Source of the DNA: Burkholderia lata
GTDB taxonomy: Bacteria; Pseudomonadota; Gammaproteobacteria; Burkholderiales; Burkholderiaceae
Assembly: GCF_000012945.1 (NCBI RefSeq)
Contig: NC_007510.1
Location: forward strand, 2,046,001-2,110,000
DNA length: 64,000 nucleotides
Direction of reading: 5' to 3'
The position numbers were made by a program, and so were the translations under genes. The notes under the pieces were generated by a model that saw only the letters and a program-made list of their open reading frames with translations, was not told the DNA's origin and ran no database searches. Of this stretch, positions 43,285 to 52,777 are shown piece by piece (positions within the stretch are counted from its first letter, which is position 1; every line of letters starts with the position of its first letter).

Positions 43285-43317
43285 AAAAAAAAAGCGGCAT
43301 GCCGACCGCCATGCCGC
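43285..43317 (-). terminator. Terminator of the ompW gene
   Basis: GCGGCATG (43294-43301) pairs with CATGCCGC (43310-43317). Read on the minus strand the hairpin is followed by nine T residues, a strong intrinsic terminator in the gap between DUF1289 and ompW. Confidence 0.85.
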
Positions 43318-43348
43318 CAACCCCAACTCTGTTCTTTTCCCGCCGCGT

Positions 43349-43990
43349 CTAGAACTTCATCCCGACGCCCACGCCGACGATCAGCGGATCGATGTGCAGC
43401 GTGCCGATGCCCTTGTCGCCAAGCGTCGCATCGGTGCTCATCCAGATCTTCTTCACGTCGACGTTCATGAAAATCTTCTTCGTCACCTGCACGTCCACGC
43501 CGAACTGCAACGCGGGGCCGAAGCTGCTCTTGTTGATCGACACGCCCTGCCCGCCAACGTTGAGCCCGTTGTTGTAGAAGTACGTGTAGTTCACGCCCGC
43601 GCCGACATACGGACGCACCTTGCCGGCATGGTTGAAGTGGTACTGCAGCAGCAGCGTCGGCGGCAGCACGCCCACGCCGCCGAGATTGCCGAGGCTCGAC
43701 GTCAACTGGTGCCGCGACGTGCCGAGGATCAGTTCGACGCCGAGGTAGTCGCGGATCATGTACGTGAAGTCGAGCTCGGGCACGATCGCGTTGTTCACGC
43801 CGACGTTGAGCGCGCCCAGCGTGTCGCTCGCGCGTTCGTTCGGCTGGATGCTGATTGCACGCAGCCGGACCAGGACGTCGCCCTGGTTGATGCCTTCGCC
43901 CGGCGAGGCCGCGTGCGACAGCGACGGCATCGCGGCGAAAGCGGCAGCAACGGCCGCTGCGGTGACACAAGTTCGAATCGTTTTATGCAT
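43349..43990 (-). CDS. ompW: OmpW-family outer membrane protein
   Basis: A 213-residue eight-stranded beta-barrel. It has a signal peptide (MHKTIRTCVTAAAVAAAFAAMPSLSHA), the OmpW-type N terminus GDVLVRLRAISIQPNE, and PPTLLLQYHFNHAGKVRPYVGAGVNYTYFYN. It ends in an aromatic residue (VGVGVGMKF), the signal for BAM-mediated insertion. The function of OmpW in small-molecule passage and stress resistance is broad. It is monocistronic with its own terminator. The neighbour upstream on the same strand is the nitronate monooxygenase gene, 65 bp away. Confidence 0.92.
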   Translation of the reverse strand: MHKTIRTCVTAAAVAAAFAAMPSLSHAASPGEGINQGDVLVRLRAISIQPNERASDTLGALNVGVNNAIVPELDFTYMIRDYLGVELILGTSRHQLTSSLGNLGGVGVLPPTLLLQYHFNHAGKVRPYVGAGVNYTYFYNNGLNVGGQGVSINKSSFGPALQFGVDVQVTKKIFMNVDVKKIWMSTDATLGDKGIGTLHIDPLIVGVGVGMKF

Positions 43991-44055
43991 GGTACGGACC
44001 CCCAAAGAATGGTTTCCATTCTCCCTGTAGGGTCTTTTCATCGTCTTGATATCCG

Positions 44056-45246
44056 TCAAGCCAGCGTAAACGTGGGACGGTTTGCCGCAGGCTCCGTCGC
44101 ACAGCCCGTCAGCAGCAGGTCGAGCAGATCGCGCACGCTGCGGATCGCACGGCCGAACGGCAACGCTTCGCGGCCACGGAAGAACAGCCCGTTCGCGACG
44201 TCGCCGCGCAATGCAGCGGCCAGCCGCGTGTCGATGCAGAAATGGCCGAACTTCTCGATGCCGTCGCGCAAGCCGCATACGCTCAGGCATTCGAGCGCGG
44301 TCGGGCAACGCTGCTTCAGCGCGCCGAGCTTGGTGCGGATGCGTGTCTCGTTGCGCAGGTAACGATCGAGCCACGGCGTCTTCACCGCGCGTGCGGGCAA
44401 CCCCGTCACGCTGACGAATTCGACGATGTCGTCGGGCGTCGCATCGGCCAGCACGCGCTTGAAGTGCGGATGCGCATCGCCTTCTTCCGTCACCGCGAAC
44501 GGCGTCCCCACCTGCACGCCATTCGCGCCCGCCTCGAACGCCGCACGCACCGTGTCATGACTGTTGATCCCGCCCGCAACGATCAAGGGGATCGTTTCAC
44601 GCGCGAGCCCGAGCGACGCCATCACCTGCGCGGTCTCGTCGAGCACGCGCGCGAAATCGAAGCGGCCGTCGTGCATGTCGTCGATCTGCGTGACGCCGAG
44701 ATGGCCGCCCGCATGCGCCGGATGCTCGATCACGATCGCGTCGGGCAGGCGCCCCTTCTTCATCCACTTCTTCAGCACGAGCGCGATCCCGCGGCTGTCC
44801 GACAGGATCGGAATCAGCGCGATGTCGTGTCCTTGCGTGAGATCGGGCAGGTCGAGCGGCAAGCCCGCGCCCATCACGATCGCATCGGCGCCTTCGTCGC
44901 ATGCGACGCGCACGTAGTCTGCATGCGCGCTCACGGCCTTCATCACGTTGACCGCGATCATCCCGCGCCCTTCGCTGTAGGTCTTCGCAAGACGGATCTC
45001 GCGAGCGAGTGCCTCGAGGTTCGCGGCCTCGAGCGTCGCGCGATCGGGTTGCGCGCGGCAACGCGCGAGCAGGTCCGCATGATGGTGACGCAGGTCGATG
45101 CTCGCAATCGTGCCGACCGCGCCTTCGCGCGCGACGCTGCCCGCCAGCCGGTGCGCGGAGATGCCGACGCCCATGCCGCCCTGCACGACAGGCAACAAGG
45201 TGCGGCCGCGGATCGTCAACGGCGGAAAGGAAGTGCATACGGTCAT
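44056..45246 (-). CDS. Nitronate monooxygenase-type FMN-dependent oxidoreductase
   Basis: A 396-residue TIM-barrel flavoprotein of the NMO/2-nitropropane dioxygenase family. Motifs are VVQGGMGVGISAHRLAGSVAREGAVGTIASID near the N terminus, IEHPAHAGGHLGVTQ (the conserved His-containing HAGGH loop) and PLIVAGGINSHDTVRAAFEAGANGVQVGTPF (FMN phosphate binding). It detoxifies nitronates or related compounds in the cytoplasm. ATG 45246 starts at the normal place. It is downstream of the aldehyde dehydrogenase gene, but a strong terminator lies between them. Confidence 0.87.
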   Translation of the reverse strand: MTVCTSFPPLTIRGRTLLPVVQGGMGVGISAHRLAGSVAREGAVGTIASIDLRHHHADLLARCRAQPDRATLEAANLEALAREIRLAKTYSEGRGMIAVNVMKAVSAHADYVRVACDEGADAIVMGAGLPLDLPDLTQGHDIALIPILSDSRGIALVLKKWMKKGRLPDAIVIEHPAHAGGHLGVTQIDDMHDGRFDFARVLDETAQVMASLGLARETIPLIVAGGINSHDTVRAAFEAGANGVQVGTPFAVTEEGDAHPHFKRVLADATPDDIVEFVSVTGLPARAVKTPWLDRYLRNETRIRTKLGALKQRCPTALECLSVCGLRDGIEKFGHFCIDTRLAAALRGDVANGLFFRGREALPFGRAIRSVRDLLDLLLTGCATEPAANRPTFTLA

Positions 45247-45312
45247 CTGAAACCTCGTCGGAACATCGGAACCGCGATGATCGACGATCCACCGACGCGC
45301 ACCTTGACGGCC

Positions 45313-45347
45313 GTCAATAAAAAACGGCACGCAAGCGTGCCGTTTCC
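45313..45347 (-). terminator. Terminator after the aldehyde dehydrogenase gene
   Basis: AAACGGCACG (45322-45331) pairs with CGTGCCGTTT (45336-45345). The minus-strand continuation is T-rich (GTTTTTTATTG), a clear intrinsic terminator. Confidence 0.85.
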
Positions 45348-45368
45348 GGTTCAGGCCGTGAGAAACGC

Positions 45369-46805
45369 TCAGGCCGGCTTCGCGGGCTTGAGCTGCATCG
45401 ACTTGTACTCGAGATATTCTTCGAGCCCGTACACGCCGTTCTCGCGGCCGTGACCCGATTGCTTGTAGCCGCCGAACGGCGCGGCCATGTTCCACGCGCC
45501 GCCGTTGATGTCGACCTGTCCGGTGCGGATGCGGCGCGCGATGCCCATCGCGCGTTCGTCGCTGCCGGCCCACACCGCGCCGCCGAGCCCGTACGGCGAA
45601 TCGTTCGCGATCCGCACAGCCTCGTCTTCATCGCGATACGTGATGATCGACAGCACCGGCCCGAAGATTTCCTCTTGCGCGATCGTCGATTTCGGATCGA
45701 CGCGGCCGAACACGGTCGGCTTCACGAAGAAGCCTTTATCCAGCCCTTCCGGCAGGCCCGTGCCACCCGTCACGAGTTCCGCGCCTTCGTCGATCCCGCG
45801 CTGGATGTAGTCCTGCACACGCTGCTGCTGGACGGCCGATGCCAGCGCGCCGAGGCGCGTCGCATCCTGCCGCGGATCGCCGGCGACGTAGGTTTCGGCC
45901 GCCGCCTTCGCGATCGCGCGCGCCTCGTCGTAGCGCGCTTCCGGCACCAGCATGCGCGTGTGTGCCGAGCAGGTCTGCCCCGCGTTCAGGTAGCACGCGT
46001 TGACCGTGCCCTTCACCGCCGTCGCGAAATCGGCATCGTCGAGAATCACCGACGCCGACTTGCCGCCCAGTTCGAGCGCGACGCGCTTGACGCCCGCGGC
46101 GGCCAGCTCGGCCACGCGCTTGCCGGCGCGCGTCGAGCCCGTAAACGACACCATGTCGACGTCCGGATCGGTGGCCAGCACCTCGCCGACCACCGGGCCG
46201 TAGCCGCACACGAGGTTGAACACGCCGGCCGGCAGCCCGGCTTCGTGAATCGCTTCAGCGAGCATGAACGCGTTCAGCGGCGCGACTTCGGACGGCTTCA
46301 GGACGACCGTGCAGCCGGCCGCCAGTGCCGGTGCGACCTTCAGCGTGACCTGGTTGAGCGGGTAGTTCCACGGCGTGATTGCCGCGACGACACCGACCGG
46401 CTCGCGCACGACGAGCGAGTTGCCGACCTGTGCCTCGAACTCGAACGACTCGGCGAGCTTCGCGTACGCCTTCCAGTTGTAGATCGGGCCGCCGACCTGG
46501 ATCGCGCGCGACAGCTTGATCGGCATCCCGACTTCGCCGGTGATCGACTGCGCGAGTTCCTCGCTGCGCGCCAGCAGATGCTCGACGATCTTGCGCAGGT
46601 AGCCCGCGCGCGTCGCGGGCGGCGTGGCCGCCCAGGCGTCGAAGGCTGCGCGCGCCGCGCGGATCGCGTCCTGCGCGTCGGATGCGACGCCTTCCGGAAT
46701 CCGCCCGATCACGGCTTCGGTGCCCGAGTCGATCACGTCGATCGTGCCGGTGCCGGCCGGTTTGCGCCACGCGCCGTCGATATAGAACTGGTCGTAGATT
46801 TTCAT
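45369..46805 (-). CDS. NAD(P)-dependent aldehyde dehydrogenase family protein
   Basis: A 478-residue ALDH superfamily enzyme. Cofactor motifs are [29 protein letters not shown] and [16 protein letters not shown]. The catalytic Glu is in [19 protein letters not shown] and the catalytic Cys in [48 protein letters not shown] completes the fold. The substrate is not clear; it resembles the general aldehyde/semialdehyde group. ATG 46805 follows a GGAGG-rich site and starts [12 protein letters not shown]; the frame is open to 46946. Confidence 0.9.
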   Translation of the reverse strand: MKIYDQFYIDGAWRKPAGTGTIDVIDSGTEAVIGRIPEGVASDAQDAIRAARAAFDAWAATPPATRAGYLRKIVEHLLARSEELAQSITGEVGMPIKLSRAIQVGGPIYNWKAYAKLAESFEFEAQVGNSLVVREPVGVVAAITPWNYPLNQVTLKVAPALAAGCTVVLKPSEVAPLNAFMLAEAIHEAGLPAGVFNLVCGYGPVVGEVLATDPDVDMVSFTGSTRAGKRVAELAAAGVKRVALELGGKSASVILDDADFATAVKGTVNACYLNAGQTCSAHTRMLVPEARYDEARAIAKAAAETYVAGDPRQDATRLGALASAVQQQRVQDYIQRGIDEGAELVTGGTGLPEGLDKGFFVKPTVFGRVDPKSTIAQEEIFGPVLSIITYRDEDEAVRIANDSPYGLGGAVWAGSDERAMGIARRIRTGQVDINGGAWNMAAPFGGYKQSGHGRENGVYGLEEYLEYKSMQLKPAKPA

Positions 46806-46929
46806 CGCTTTCCGCCTCCAGGAAAGCCGACATTCTAGCGAGCGTTTCGGTCGGCGGGTGTGACGATTGACAGCCATTAGAAAGGTCTTTAGCCTCGGCG
46901 CCTCATTCATCATAAGAAAGGAGAATGCC

Positions 46930-47691
46930 TTGAGCATCCTGACCAAAATCGAGGGCGGCTATCTTCAGGTATTGCGCGTGATCGTGCTGTTGTTCGCGAC
47001 CGCAGTCCTGATCGGCGGAGTCATATTCGGCGCGGTCGCACTCGATGCGCGCCTGTCGAAACCGCCGAAAGTCGATTCGGCCATCCAGGTCGATCCGGCA
47101 TCGTTCGCGTGGGAAAACGATGCGCCCGCCAAGGCCACGCCGGCCGCCGACGGCGCGGCAGCCAAGGACGACAACGCGTCGCCCGCGCTGAGCCTGTCGA
47201 CGCGACTGTCGGGCATCGTGCAGAAGCACGGCCGGGCGGCCCTGTCGCCGGACTACGCGGTCGATCGCGACGCGTACGAGCCGTCGTTCCAGCGCGTGCT
47301 CAGTGACGACGGCCATCCGGAAGTCGCGTACTACGAGCAGCAGATCGCCTATCTCGACAAGGTGCTGTCGCGTGCGGACGTCGCGGCCAGCGTCAAGAAG
47401 AAGGTCACCGGTCACGGCGACGAATATGCGCGCGAGCAGGCATACACCGACATCGTGTCGGCCGTCATGCGCGACTTCTCCGAGCGCTACGACGCACGCC
47501 GGACCGCGATCGACGACGAGAAGAAGGCCGCGGAAGAAACGGCTGCCGAGAATGGCCAGACCGCGCGCTACGCGGGCGTCGCCGCGCTCGTCGCGCTGTA
47601 TTCGTTCGTGTCGCTCGCGGTGCTGATCATCCTGATCCGCGTCGAGCGCAGCATCCGCTCGATCGCGCGCGCCACGCACACGACGACCTGA
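46930..47691 (+). CDS. Hypothetical membrane protein with N- and C-terminal spans
   Basis: A 253-residue protein. TM1 is at about residues 12-40 ([25 protein letters not shown]), a long soluble middle of mixed charge follows (including [33 protein letters not shown]), and TM2 is near the C terminus ([29 protein letters not shown]). I recognise no family. The start is TTG 46930, with AAGGAG about 8 bases ahead; another TTG at 46867 is in frame without a ribosome site. The topology suggests a periplasmic loop between two anchors. It is divergent from the aldehyde dehydrogenase. Confidence 0.65.
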   Translation: MSILTKIEGGYLQVLRVIVLLFATAVLIGGVIFGAVALDARLSKPPKVDSAIQVDPASFAWENDAPAKATPAADGAAAKDDNASPALSLSTRLSGIVQKHGRAALSPDYAVDRDAYEPSFQRVLSDDGHPEVAYYEQQIAYLDKVLSRADVAASVKKKVTGHGDEYAREQAYTDIVSAVMRDFSERYDARRTAIDDEKKAAEETAAENGQTARYAGVAALVALYSFVSLAVLIILIRVERSIRSIARATHTTT

Positions 47692-48005
47692 TCCCGCGCA
47701 TCGGCAGCCCGGCCCGTACGCCGGGCTGCGGCGGGCACTGCAACGGGCCCGCTTGGCGGCGCAAGCGGCCGGTTCCCGGCTGCATCTTCCCGAGTGGTGC
47801 CCCGCGCATTCGCGCACTTTCCGTTCCCGCCGCACCCTCACTCCGCCGTCGGCCGTCCACGCCGGCGCAGCGCCTGTTTCGCCGCCGCCACGTCAGCATC
47901 CGCCCGGGTGCGCGGCCGGGCCCGCATCGTGCTATGTTTTTATTATCGGCACCGGCCCATTGCAACCGGCGCCGCCCGGAATCGACGTATTTCGTGAGCG
48001 CTGCC
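47692..48005. other. 314-bp intergenic region with a stem-loop
   Basis: No gene is seen. GCAGCCCGGC (47704-47713) can pair with GCCGGGCTGC (47720-47729) just past the membrane protein stop; it lacks a T run, so it is at most a weak terminator. A relative AT pocket (TATGTTTTTATTATC, about 47934-47948) 60 bp before the next start codon probably includes its promoter. Confidence 0.5.
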
Positions 48006-48371
48006 ATGTCCGACGCACCCCATATCCTCGGCTCGCAAGACCGCCTCGAGCTGCTTTGCTGGCTCACCTGCGGCAACCTCGGCGCGTTTTACCTCAACGA
48101 ATCGTGGCCGGACGCCACGTTCCAGGTCCAGGCCGCGCACCGCTGGCTCGACCGCCACCACCGTCAGGCCGACTGGCTCGTGATCGCCAGGCTCGCGGCG
48201 CTCGCGCAGGACATCGCGAAGCGGCATGCCGGATTCGTCGATGCGTCGTGGGCACGCGACGCGGTCGAGGAAATCGTCGATACCGACGATCTCGACTATC
48301 GGGCGAAACTCGTGCAATGGGTCTACGAGGATTGCTGCAAGGCGCTCGCCGACAAGCGGCTGGCCGATTGA
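48006..48371 (+). CDS. Conserved hypothetical soluble protein
   Basis: A 121-residue, mostly helical, Trp-rich cytosolic protein (RLELLCWLTCGNLGAFYLNESWPDATFQVQAAHRWLDRHH, then LVQWVYEDCCKALADKR). I do not recognise a named domain. There is no signal peptide. ATG 48006 follows the AT-richer pocket that probably holds the promoter. The cysteines are not arranged as a metal site. Neighbours give no functional hint. Confidence 0.6.
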   Translation: MSDAPHILGSQDRLELLCWLTCGNLGAFYLNESWPDATFQVQAAHRWLDRHHRQADWLVIARLAALAQDIAKRHAGFVDASWARDAVEEIVDTDDLDYRAKLVQWVYEDCCKALADKRLAD

Positions 48372-48499
48372 ATCCATGCGTGCGGGCCGCGGCATCGCGC
48401 GGCCGCCCGTCTGTTCGTCGATGCGCGCGCGGCAGTCGCGACGATCGACGGGCGCGGCGCGCGTCGCACCGCCCCCTGCACCACCACGCGCCGAGACGC

Positions 48500-48979
48500 T
48501 TACAGCAACGACTTCGCCTGCGTCAGCACCTTGTCGCAGATCTGCTTGGTGACCTGCTGCTTCAGGCCGCCGCCGCTCAGGTCGAGCTTGCTGCCGTTGC
48601 CGGCATCGAGGACCCCGCTCGCGCCGCTGGTATAGCCGCTATCGGACGACGCGTTGCCGCCGAGCTTGCCCATCAGCGCGTCCTTCACCGACGACGCGCC
48701 GCCGGACGCCCCGCCGAGATAGTTGTTCTGGATGCAGAACTGCAGCAGGCCCGCGACGTTGCCGGTGCTGCCCGGCATCAGCGACGAACCGCCCCCGCCC
48801 GTCAATGCACCGCCGAGGCCGCCGAGATTGCCGAGCGCACCGCCCGCGCTACCGCCTGAATCGCCACCGCCGCCGACCTGCTTCAGGACATCGCCAAGCT
48901 GCGCATGCGCCACCGAAAACGGCGCGAGCAATCCGATCAGCGCGCCGGCAACGGTCGCGCGGTATAGACGTGCATTCAT
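48500..48979 (-). CDS. DUF2501/YjjA-like secreted protein
   Basis: A 159-residue secreted protein. It has a signal peptide (MNARLYRATVAGALIGLLAPFSVAHAQ), a Gly-rich low-complexity region (GGGGDSGGSAGGALGNLGG), and a C-terminal helix with AGLLQFCIQNNYLGG and KQQVTKQICDKVLTQAKSLL. The two cysteines of these segments are the DUF2501 signature. E. coli YjjA is of unknown function, linked to surface or stress phenotypes. It is a single gene; the AT-rich AIPR island starts directly upstream of it. Confidence 0.82.
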   Translation of the reverse strand: MNARLYRATVAGALIGLLAPFSVAHAQLGDVLKQVGGGGDSGGSAGGALGNLGGLGGALTGGGGSSLMPGSTGNVAGLLQFCIQNNYLGGASGGASSVKDALMGKLGGNASSDSGYTSGASGVLDAGNGSKLDLSGGGLKQQVTKQICDKVLTQAKSLL

Positions 48980-49469
48980 GTGAAGCCTCCCGGTTGTGAT
49001 GGCATGAGTACCGCGAATCGAATCAAAGGATACTCAATCAACCCGTGCAATACAGCCTTCAGATGCGGCCTGAAACGTCAGGCATCGTGATATCGCCACA
49101 ATTTGACAAAGCTTGACAGGTACCGGAAATCATACCAAGTGCTACTTTCAAGCTGACGAAGCGATGCTGCCAGCAGCACTAGCGGTCGGCATCTATGCAG
49201 ATAGCCACGACTATTGCGGCCGTTACACCAAGACGCTGCTGCCCAGGACGGAAAACCAACCAGATTCCCATTGACGCTGCACCTTGCGCACTTGTTGTCA
49301 AATCAATGATGCCCGCATCAATTCACACTTACTCTACACCTTCATACGCTGACGCAAATTTACAACCATACACGTTGATTACTAGCTATACTTCACCACT
49401 CACAGCATCATTGATTCAAAAGAAAATTTATTCGAATAAATCGGTAAAAAACACACGCCAGGAGCCACG
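48980..49469. other. 490-bp region leading into the AT-rich island
   Basis: Composition drops from the normal high GC to AT-rich in this stretch, marking the left edge of a transferred segment. I see no real gene; the 96-codon frame at 49195-49485 lacks a ribosome site and overlaps the AIPR start. I found no tRNA, integrase or direct repeat that would mark an attachment site. Confidence 0.55.
49426..49441. promoter_or_regulatory. Perfect 16-bp palindrome before the AIPR gene
   Basis: ATTTATTCGAATAAAT is a perfect palindrome centred 36 bp upstream of the start codon. It overlaps a possible -10 region (GAATAA) that lies 17 bp after TTGATT (49411-49416). It could be an operator keeping the defence gene silent, but no regulator gene is adjacent. 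Confidence 0.5.
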
Positions 49470-51164
49470 ATGCACAAAATCATAAAATCCCACCTTGAAA
49501 GCTATGTCACAAGCTGCAGCTTAGAACAGCTTACAGAGTCCGAGCGATTTGAATCATTCTGTAATTACTCGATAGTATTTGATAGAGTAGGCGCAAGTTT
49601 CGATGCATCTGAAATAACCACTGGACCAGACGAAGATGGAATTGACGGAGTTTCCGTCATTATTAACGAGGAAATCTGCCTCTCCAAGGAAGATGCCGAA
49701 ACTATTTTCGGATCAGATAAGCGAAATAACGATGTCGAACTCGTCTTCGTCCAATCAAAAACAAGCGAATCATTTGATCTGGGAGATTTCCTCAAGTTCA
49801 AAGAAGGTGTTATGCGATTTCTTGAAGCAGATCCTTACGAATCTGTGGACGACGTCCTAAAATCCGCGAATGAAACATACAATTTCTGCCTTTCCAAGGT
49901 ACCAAAAATTCGAGGCGGAAAACCACGACTCACCGCCCGATATGCCGCCACTGGAAAATATGAAAAACCGATTGCCATTGAGCGCGCGGTAAAAAAATTT
50001 GAAACAGAAGCCATCGCTTTAGGCTATTTTGCAAATGTCGATATCAAAGTTATCGGTCGAGAAGAAATAACTACCTTATGGGTACAAACCTACTCTGGCG
50101 TATCAGCAGCACTTCCAGTATTTAGCAGCGCAGCCCTGCCACCAATTGCCGGCGTTGATGAGGCTTATTTGGTAGTCGCAAAAGCAAAAGATATTGTTGA
50201 CGAGCTTTTGACTGCAAAAGATGGGGCACTTAGAACTCAGGTTTTCGATGAAAATGTTCGCGCCTTCTTAGGCCCCGACAATCCTGTCAACGCATCCATT
50301 GGCAGCACCCTTAGTGACGCAAAGGCTTCCACGCGCTTTCCCGTCATGAACAATGGGATCACAATCGTAAGCCCCGACGTTCGAGTACAAGGAAATGTAA
50401 TACATCTCGAAAATTTTCAAATCGTCAACGGATGCCAGACATCAAACGTCCTCTTCGAACACCGCCACTCTCTAAACCAGAGCGTCATGGTTAATTTGAA
50501 AATTGTCGAGACAAAGAATGAAGACATATTTGCCGACCTAGTCCGCGCCACAAACAGCCAATCAAAAATTGACGACAATCAATTTTATTCACTTCGCCCA
50601 ATCGTCAAAAGAATCGAGCAATACTTCAATTCGTTCGACGGCGACGAATCAAGACTTTACTTTGAAAGGCGTGACCGCCAATTCGTCGGCCTTGAAATTC
50701 CGGCGATTCGAATATTTTCTCTCTACATAGTCGCAAAATGCGTTTGTGCAATGCTACTACGACGCCCAGACCTCTCCTACAAGTACCCAAAGCAAATGTA
50801 TGACCAACTTGGAGAGAAAATATTCTCGGAAAAGAACAAAGAATCAATTTATTATGCAGCCGCACTAGCCCTTTATCGATTTCACCTCCTGAGATCCAAC
50901 GGGATTATCTCAAAAAATCTCGGAAAATTTAAATGGCACTTGATTTCCTTGGTAGCGGAATTGATCGCCGGAAAAGACATGCCCGAATTAAATTCAAAAT
51001 CCGCAGACAAATACGCAGGGAAATTAATCGACACACTCTCTCGACACGACAAATCCGTCCCTTACTTCAAACGTGCAGCTGCGGCAGTTGAATCACTCGC
51101 ACCAATTTCCGACGACAGGTTGAAGCGCGGGATAATTTTAGAGGAAATGCGAGGAAAGCTTTGA
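49470..51164 (+). CDS. AIPR-family abortive infection / phage resistance protein with Mrr-like nuclease N terminus
   Basis: A 564-residue protein of the AIPR family. The N-terminal part has an acidic GPDEDGIDGVSVIIN segment (D59) and VELVFVQSKTSESFDLGDFLKFKEG (Q95-x-K97): the D-...-QxK pattern of Mrr/PD-(D/E)XK nucleases. The AIPR core follows, with FPVMNNGITIV and LENFQIVNGCQTSNVLFEH around residues 290-330. The coding sequence is AT-rich and uses codons unlike its neighbours, so it was acquired horizontally. GGAGCC is well placed before ATG 49470. It stands alone. Family members act in lactococcal abortive infection; the mechanism is not established. Confidence 0.85.
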   Translation: MHKIIKSHLESYVTSCSLEQLTESERFESFCNYSIVFDRVGASFDASEITTGPDEDGIDGVSVIINEEICLSKEDAETIFGSDKRNNDVELVFVQSKTSESFDLGDFLKFKEGVMRFLEADPYESVDDVLKSANETYNFCLSKVPKIRGGKPRLTARYAATGKYEKPIAIERAVKKFETEAIALGYFANVDIKVIGREEITTLWVQTYSGVSAALPVFSSAALPPIAGVDEAYLVVAKAKDIVDELLTAKDGALRTQVFDENVRAFLGPDNPVNASIGSTLSDAKASTRFPVMNNGITIVSPDVRVQGNVIHLENFQIVNGCQTSNVLFEHRHSLNQSVMVNLKIVETKNEDIFADLVRATNSQSKIDDNQFYSLRPIVKRIEQYFNSFDGDESRLYFERRDRQFVGLEIPAIRIFSLYIVAKCVCAMLLRRPDLSYKYPKQMYDQLGEKIFSEKNKESIYYAAALALYRFHLLRSNGIISKNLGKFKWHLISLVAELIAGKDMPELNSKSADKYAGKLIDTLSRHDKSVPYFKRAAAAVESLAPISDDRLKRGIILEEMRGKL

Positions 51165-51546
51165 ACCCGAACTGCCGCCCAAAGCAACATGCCACCTGCC
51201 GAAGAAAGAAAATTTTGATAAGAAATAAACCATTAAAATAGAATATTCACTCAAATTTTCACCGCAGATCATCGCAACGCCCATCCGCCTACACTGCGGA
51301 TGGGTTTTTACATTACGTTGACCCAGGCCCCTTCCCTGGCATGCGGCCGCACCCTCAAGAGCACCTTCACTGACTCGTTGATGACGTCCGGCAAGAACAA
51401 CAGTAAGTCCAGCTGTACCTCACCTGCTCTCGACCACTGATCTAACCTCTCGACGAGCTAAGCATCTTATGATCGTCATCACACGTCCTTGAGGTACATC
51501 GCTGTACGTACGGCTCAATTACACCGCATTCATTGCCGACGATCAC
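51165..51546. other. Right edge of the AIPR island
   Basis: Apart from the AIPR terminator at 51280-51309 I see no gene. The stretch 51165-51270 is AT-rich, and composition returns to the chromosomal norm by about 51320. Bases 51311-51440 look like degraded coding or transposon-derived sequence, but no frame is intact and I cannot identify it. Confidence 0.45.
51280..51309 (+). terminator. Terminator of the AIPR gene
   Basis: CCCATCCGC (51280-51288) pairs with GCGGATGGG (51296-51304) and is followed by TTTTT: a standard intrinsic terminator 115 bp after the AIPR stop codon. Confidence 0.85.
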
Positions 51547-52095
51547 ATGACACTTAAATACATACTCCAGCTGATGGCCTGCGCATGGGCCGCGTTGATA
51601 GCCTGTTCCGAGGCTTCCCATGCGGCACCCGCAACGATGACCGCGGCTTGCCCGTCGCCATCGTTCGACCGCTATCCGGCACCCGCGGCAAGCGCGCCGC
51701 GCAAGCCGGCCGCAGCGCCCCGCCTGACCAGCAAGGAAGCCCGCCTCTACCGCACCGTCATTCGCGACGAATTCACGCAACCGGCCAATTTTGCCGGCCA
51801 CTACCGGGTCGCGATCTGGGGTTGCGGAACGGATTGCCGGAATTTCGCGATCGTCGACAAGTACACGGGCGCGACGTACACGATGCCCGGCGTGCAGGCC
51901 ATCGCGGGCGTGATGGGCAACGACGAGGAGCGCGTCGATTTCCGGCCCGGCAGCAGGCTGCTGATCGTCGCGGGCTGCTTCAACGACGATTGCGACGACA
52001 ACAGCGCGAAGGCCGCCCGGTTCTTCTATGAGTGGACCGGCACGCAGCTGCATCGGATCGGCACCTGTCCGCTGGCGATCGAGCCGCTCCAGTAG
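51547..52095 (+). CDS. Secreted hypothetical protein, Cys-rich
   Basis: A 182-residue exported protein. The N-terminal signal (MTLKYILQLMACAWAALIACSEASHAA) could be a lipoprotein or Sec signal. The mature domain has FAGHYRVAIWGCGTDCRNFAIVDKYTGATY and LLIVAGCFNDDCDDNSAKAARFFYEW, so cysteine pairs (GCGTDC and CFNDDC) likely form disulfides. Similar FAGHY-x-WGCGT-x-C proteins occur widely as unannotated secreted proteins. It precedes the deacetylase gene by 85 bp on the same strand; co-transcription is possible. Confidence 0.65.
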   Translation: MTLKYILQLMACAWAALIACSEASHAAPATMTAACPSPSFDRYPAPAASAPRKPAAAPRLTSKEARLYRTVIRDEFTQPANFAGHYRVAIWGCGTDCRNFAIVDKYTGATYTMPGVQAIAGVMGNDEERVDFRPGSRLLIVAGCFNDDCDDNSAKAARFFYEWTGTQLHRIGTCPLAIEPLQ

Positions 52096-52180
52096 CCGGC
52101 CGAAGGATGCGCCTGCCGCCGCTCGCCGCGACTTGCGCTATCGTTCCTCCGGTACACCTTGAACGGCGCACCCACCCGCG

Positions 52181-52765
52181 ATGTCCATTCGCCTCAGTTT
52201 CGACGACGGCCCCGGCCCGTCGACGCCCCTCTTGCTCGATGTCCTGCACGCCGCGTCCTGCCAGGCGACCTTCTTCCTGCTCGGCCAGCATCTCGCCGGC
52301 GGGCTCGACGTCGCAACAAGAATGGCGAGCGAAGGCCATCGACTCGGCAATCACACCCATTCGCACGCGAAGCCCGGCGCACTGGCGGACGATGCGCTGA
52401 TCGACGAGATCGAGACGACCGACGCGCTGATCCGCGAAGCCTATCGCCGCGCCGGCGTTCCCGTGCCGGACACGATTCCTTTGCGCCTGCCTTACGGATT
52501 GATGCCGCAGGACAATCGCGCCGGCGTGCTCGCGCGGCTGCAGCGCGAACACACGGGCTGGACCGCGATACTCGACGACTGGCAGCGGCCGGCGCCTTCG
52601 CCGCAGGCACTGTTCGACGCGATGTGTGCACATGTCGACGCCCGCGCGGCGCGCCAACAAGACGTGCTGTTCTGCATGCACGACGGATCGCGGCACGGCG
52701 ACGCGCGGCCCAATACGGTCGAAGCGGTGCGCCTGTTCCTGCTGTCCCTGAATCGGCAGCGCTGA
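52181..52765 (+). CDS. Polysaccharide deacetylase (NodB-like) family protein
   Basis: A 194-residue carbohydrate esterase 4-type enzyme. Motif 1 is SFDDGPGPSTPLLLDVL (metal Asp), motif 2 HRLGNHTHSHAKPG (H-x3-H), and a later LRLPYG segment and FCMHDGSRHGDARP are consistent with motifs 3-5. There is no signal peptide, so it would act in the cytoplasm, unlike cell-wall deacetylases. That fits deacetylation of an N-acetyl sugar intermediate in a biosynthetic pathway. It converges with an APH-fold kinase gene 12 bp away. Confidence 0.82.
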   Translation: MSIRLSFDDGPGPSTPLLLDVLHAASCQATFFLLGQHLAGGLDVATRMASEGHRLGNHTHSHAKPGALADDALIDEIETTDALIREAYRRAGVPVPDTIPLRLPYGLMPQDNRAGVLARLQREHTGWTAILDDWQRPAPSPQALFDAMCAHVDARAARQQDVLFCMHDGSRHGDARPNTVEAVRLFLLSLNRQR

Positions 52766-52777
52766 CGCAGCAGCCGG

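Noticed and set aside
49195..49485. 96-codon open frame before the AIPR gene as an antitoxin or partner
   Set aside because: There is no ribosome site, composition is Thr/Ser-rich noise, and it overlaps the AIPR start out of frame.
51311..51440. Insertion sequence remnant after the AIPR gene
   Set aside because: It looks degraded, but no transposase motif or terminal inverted repeats could be recognised.
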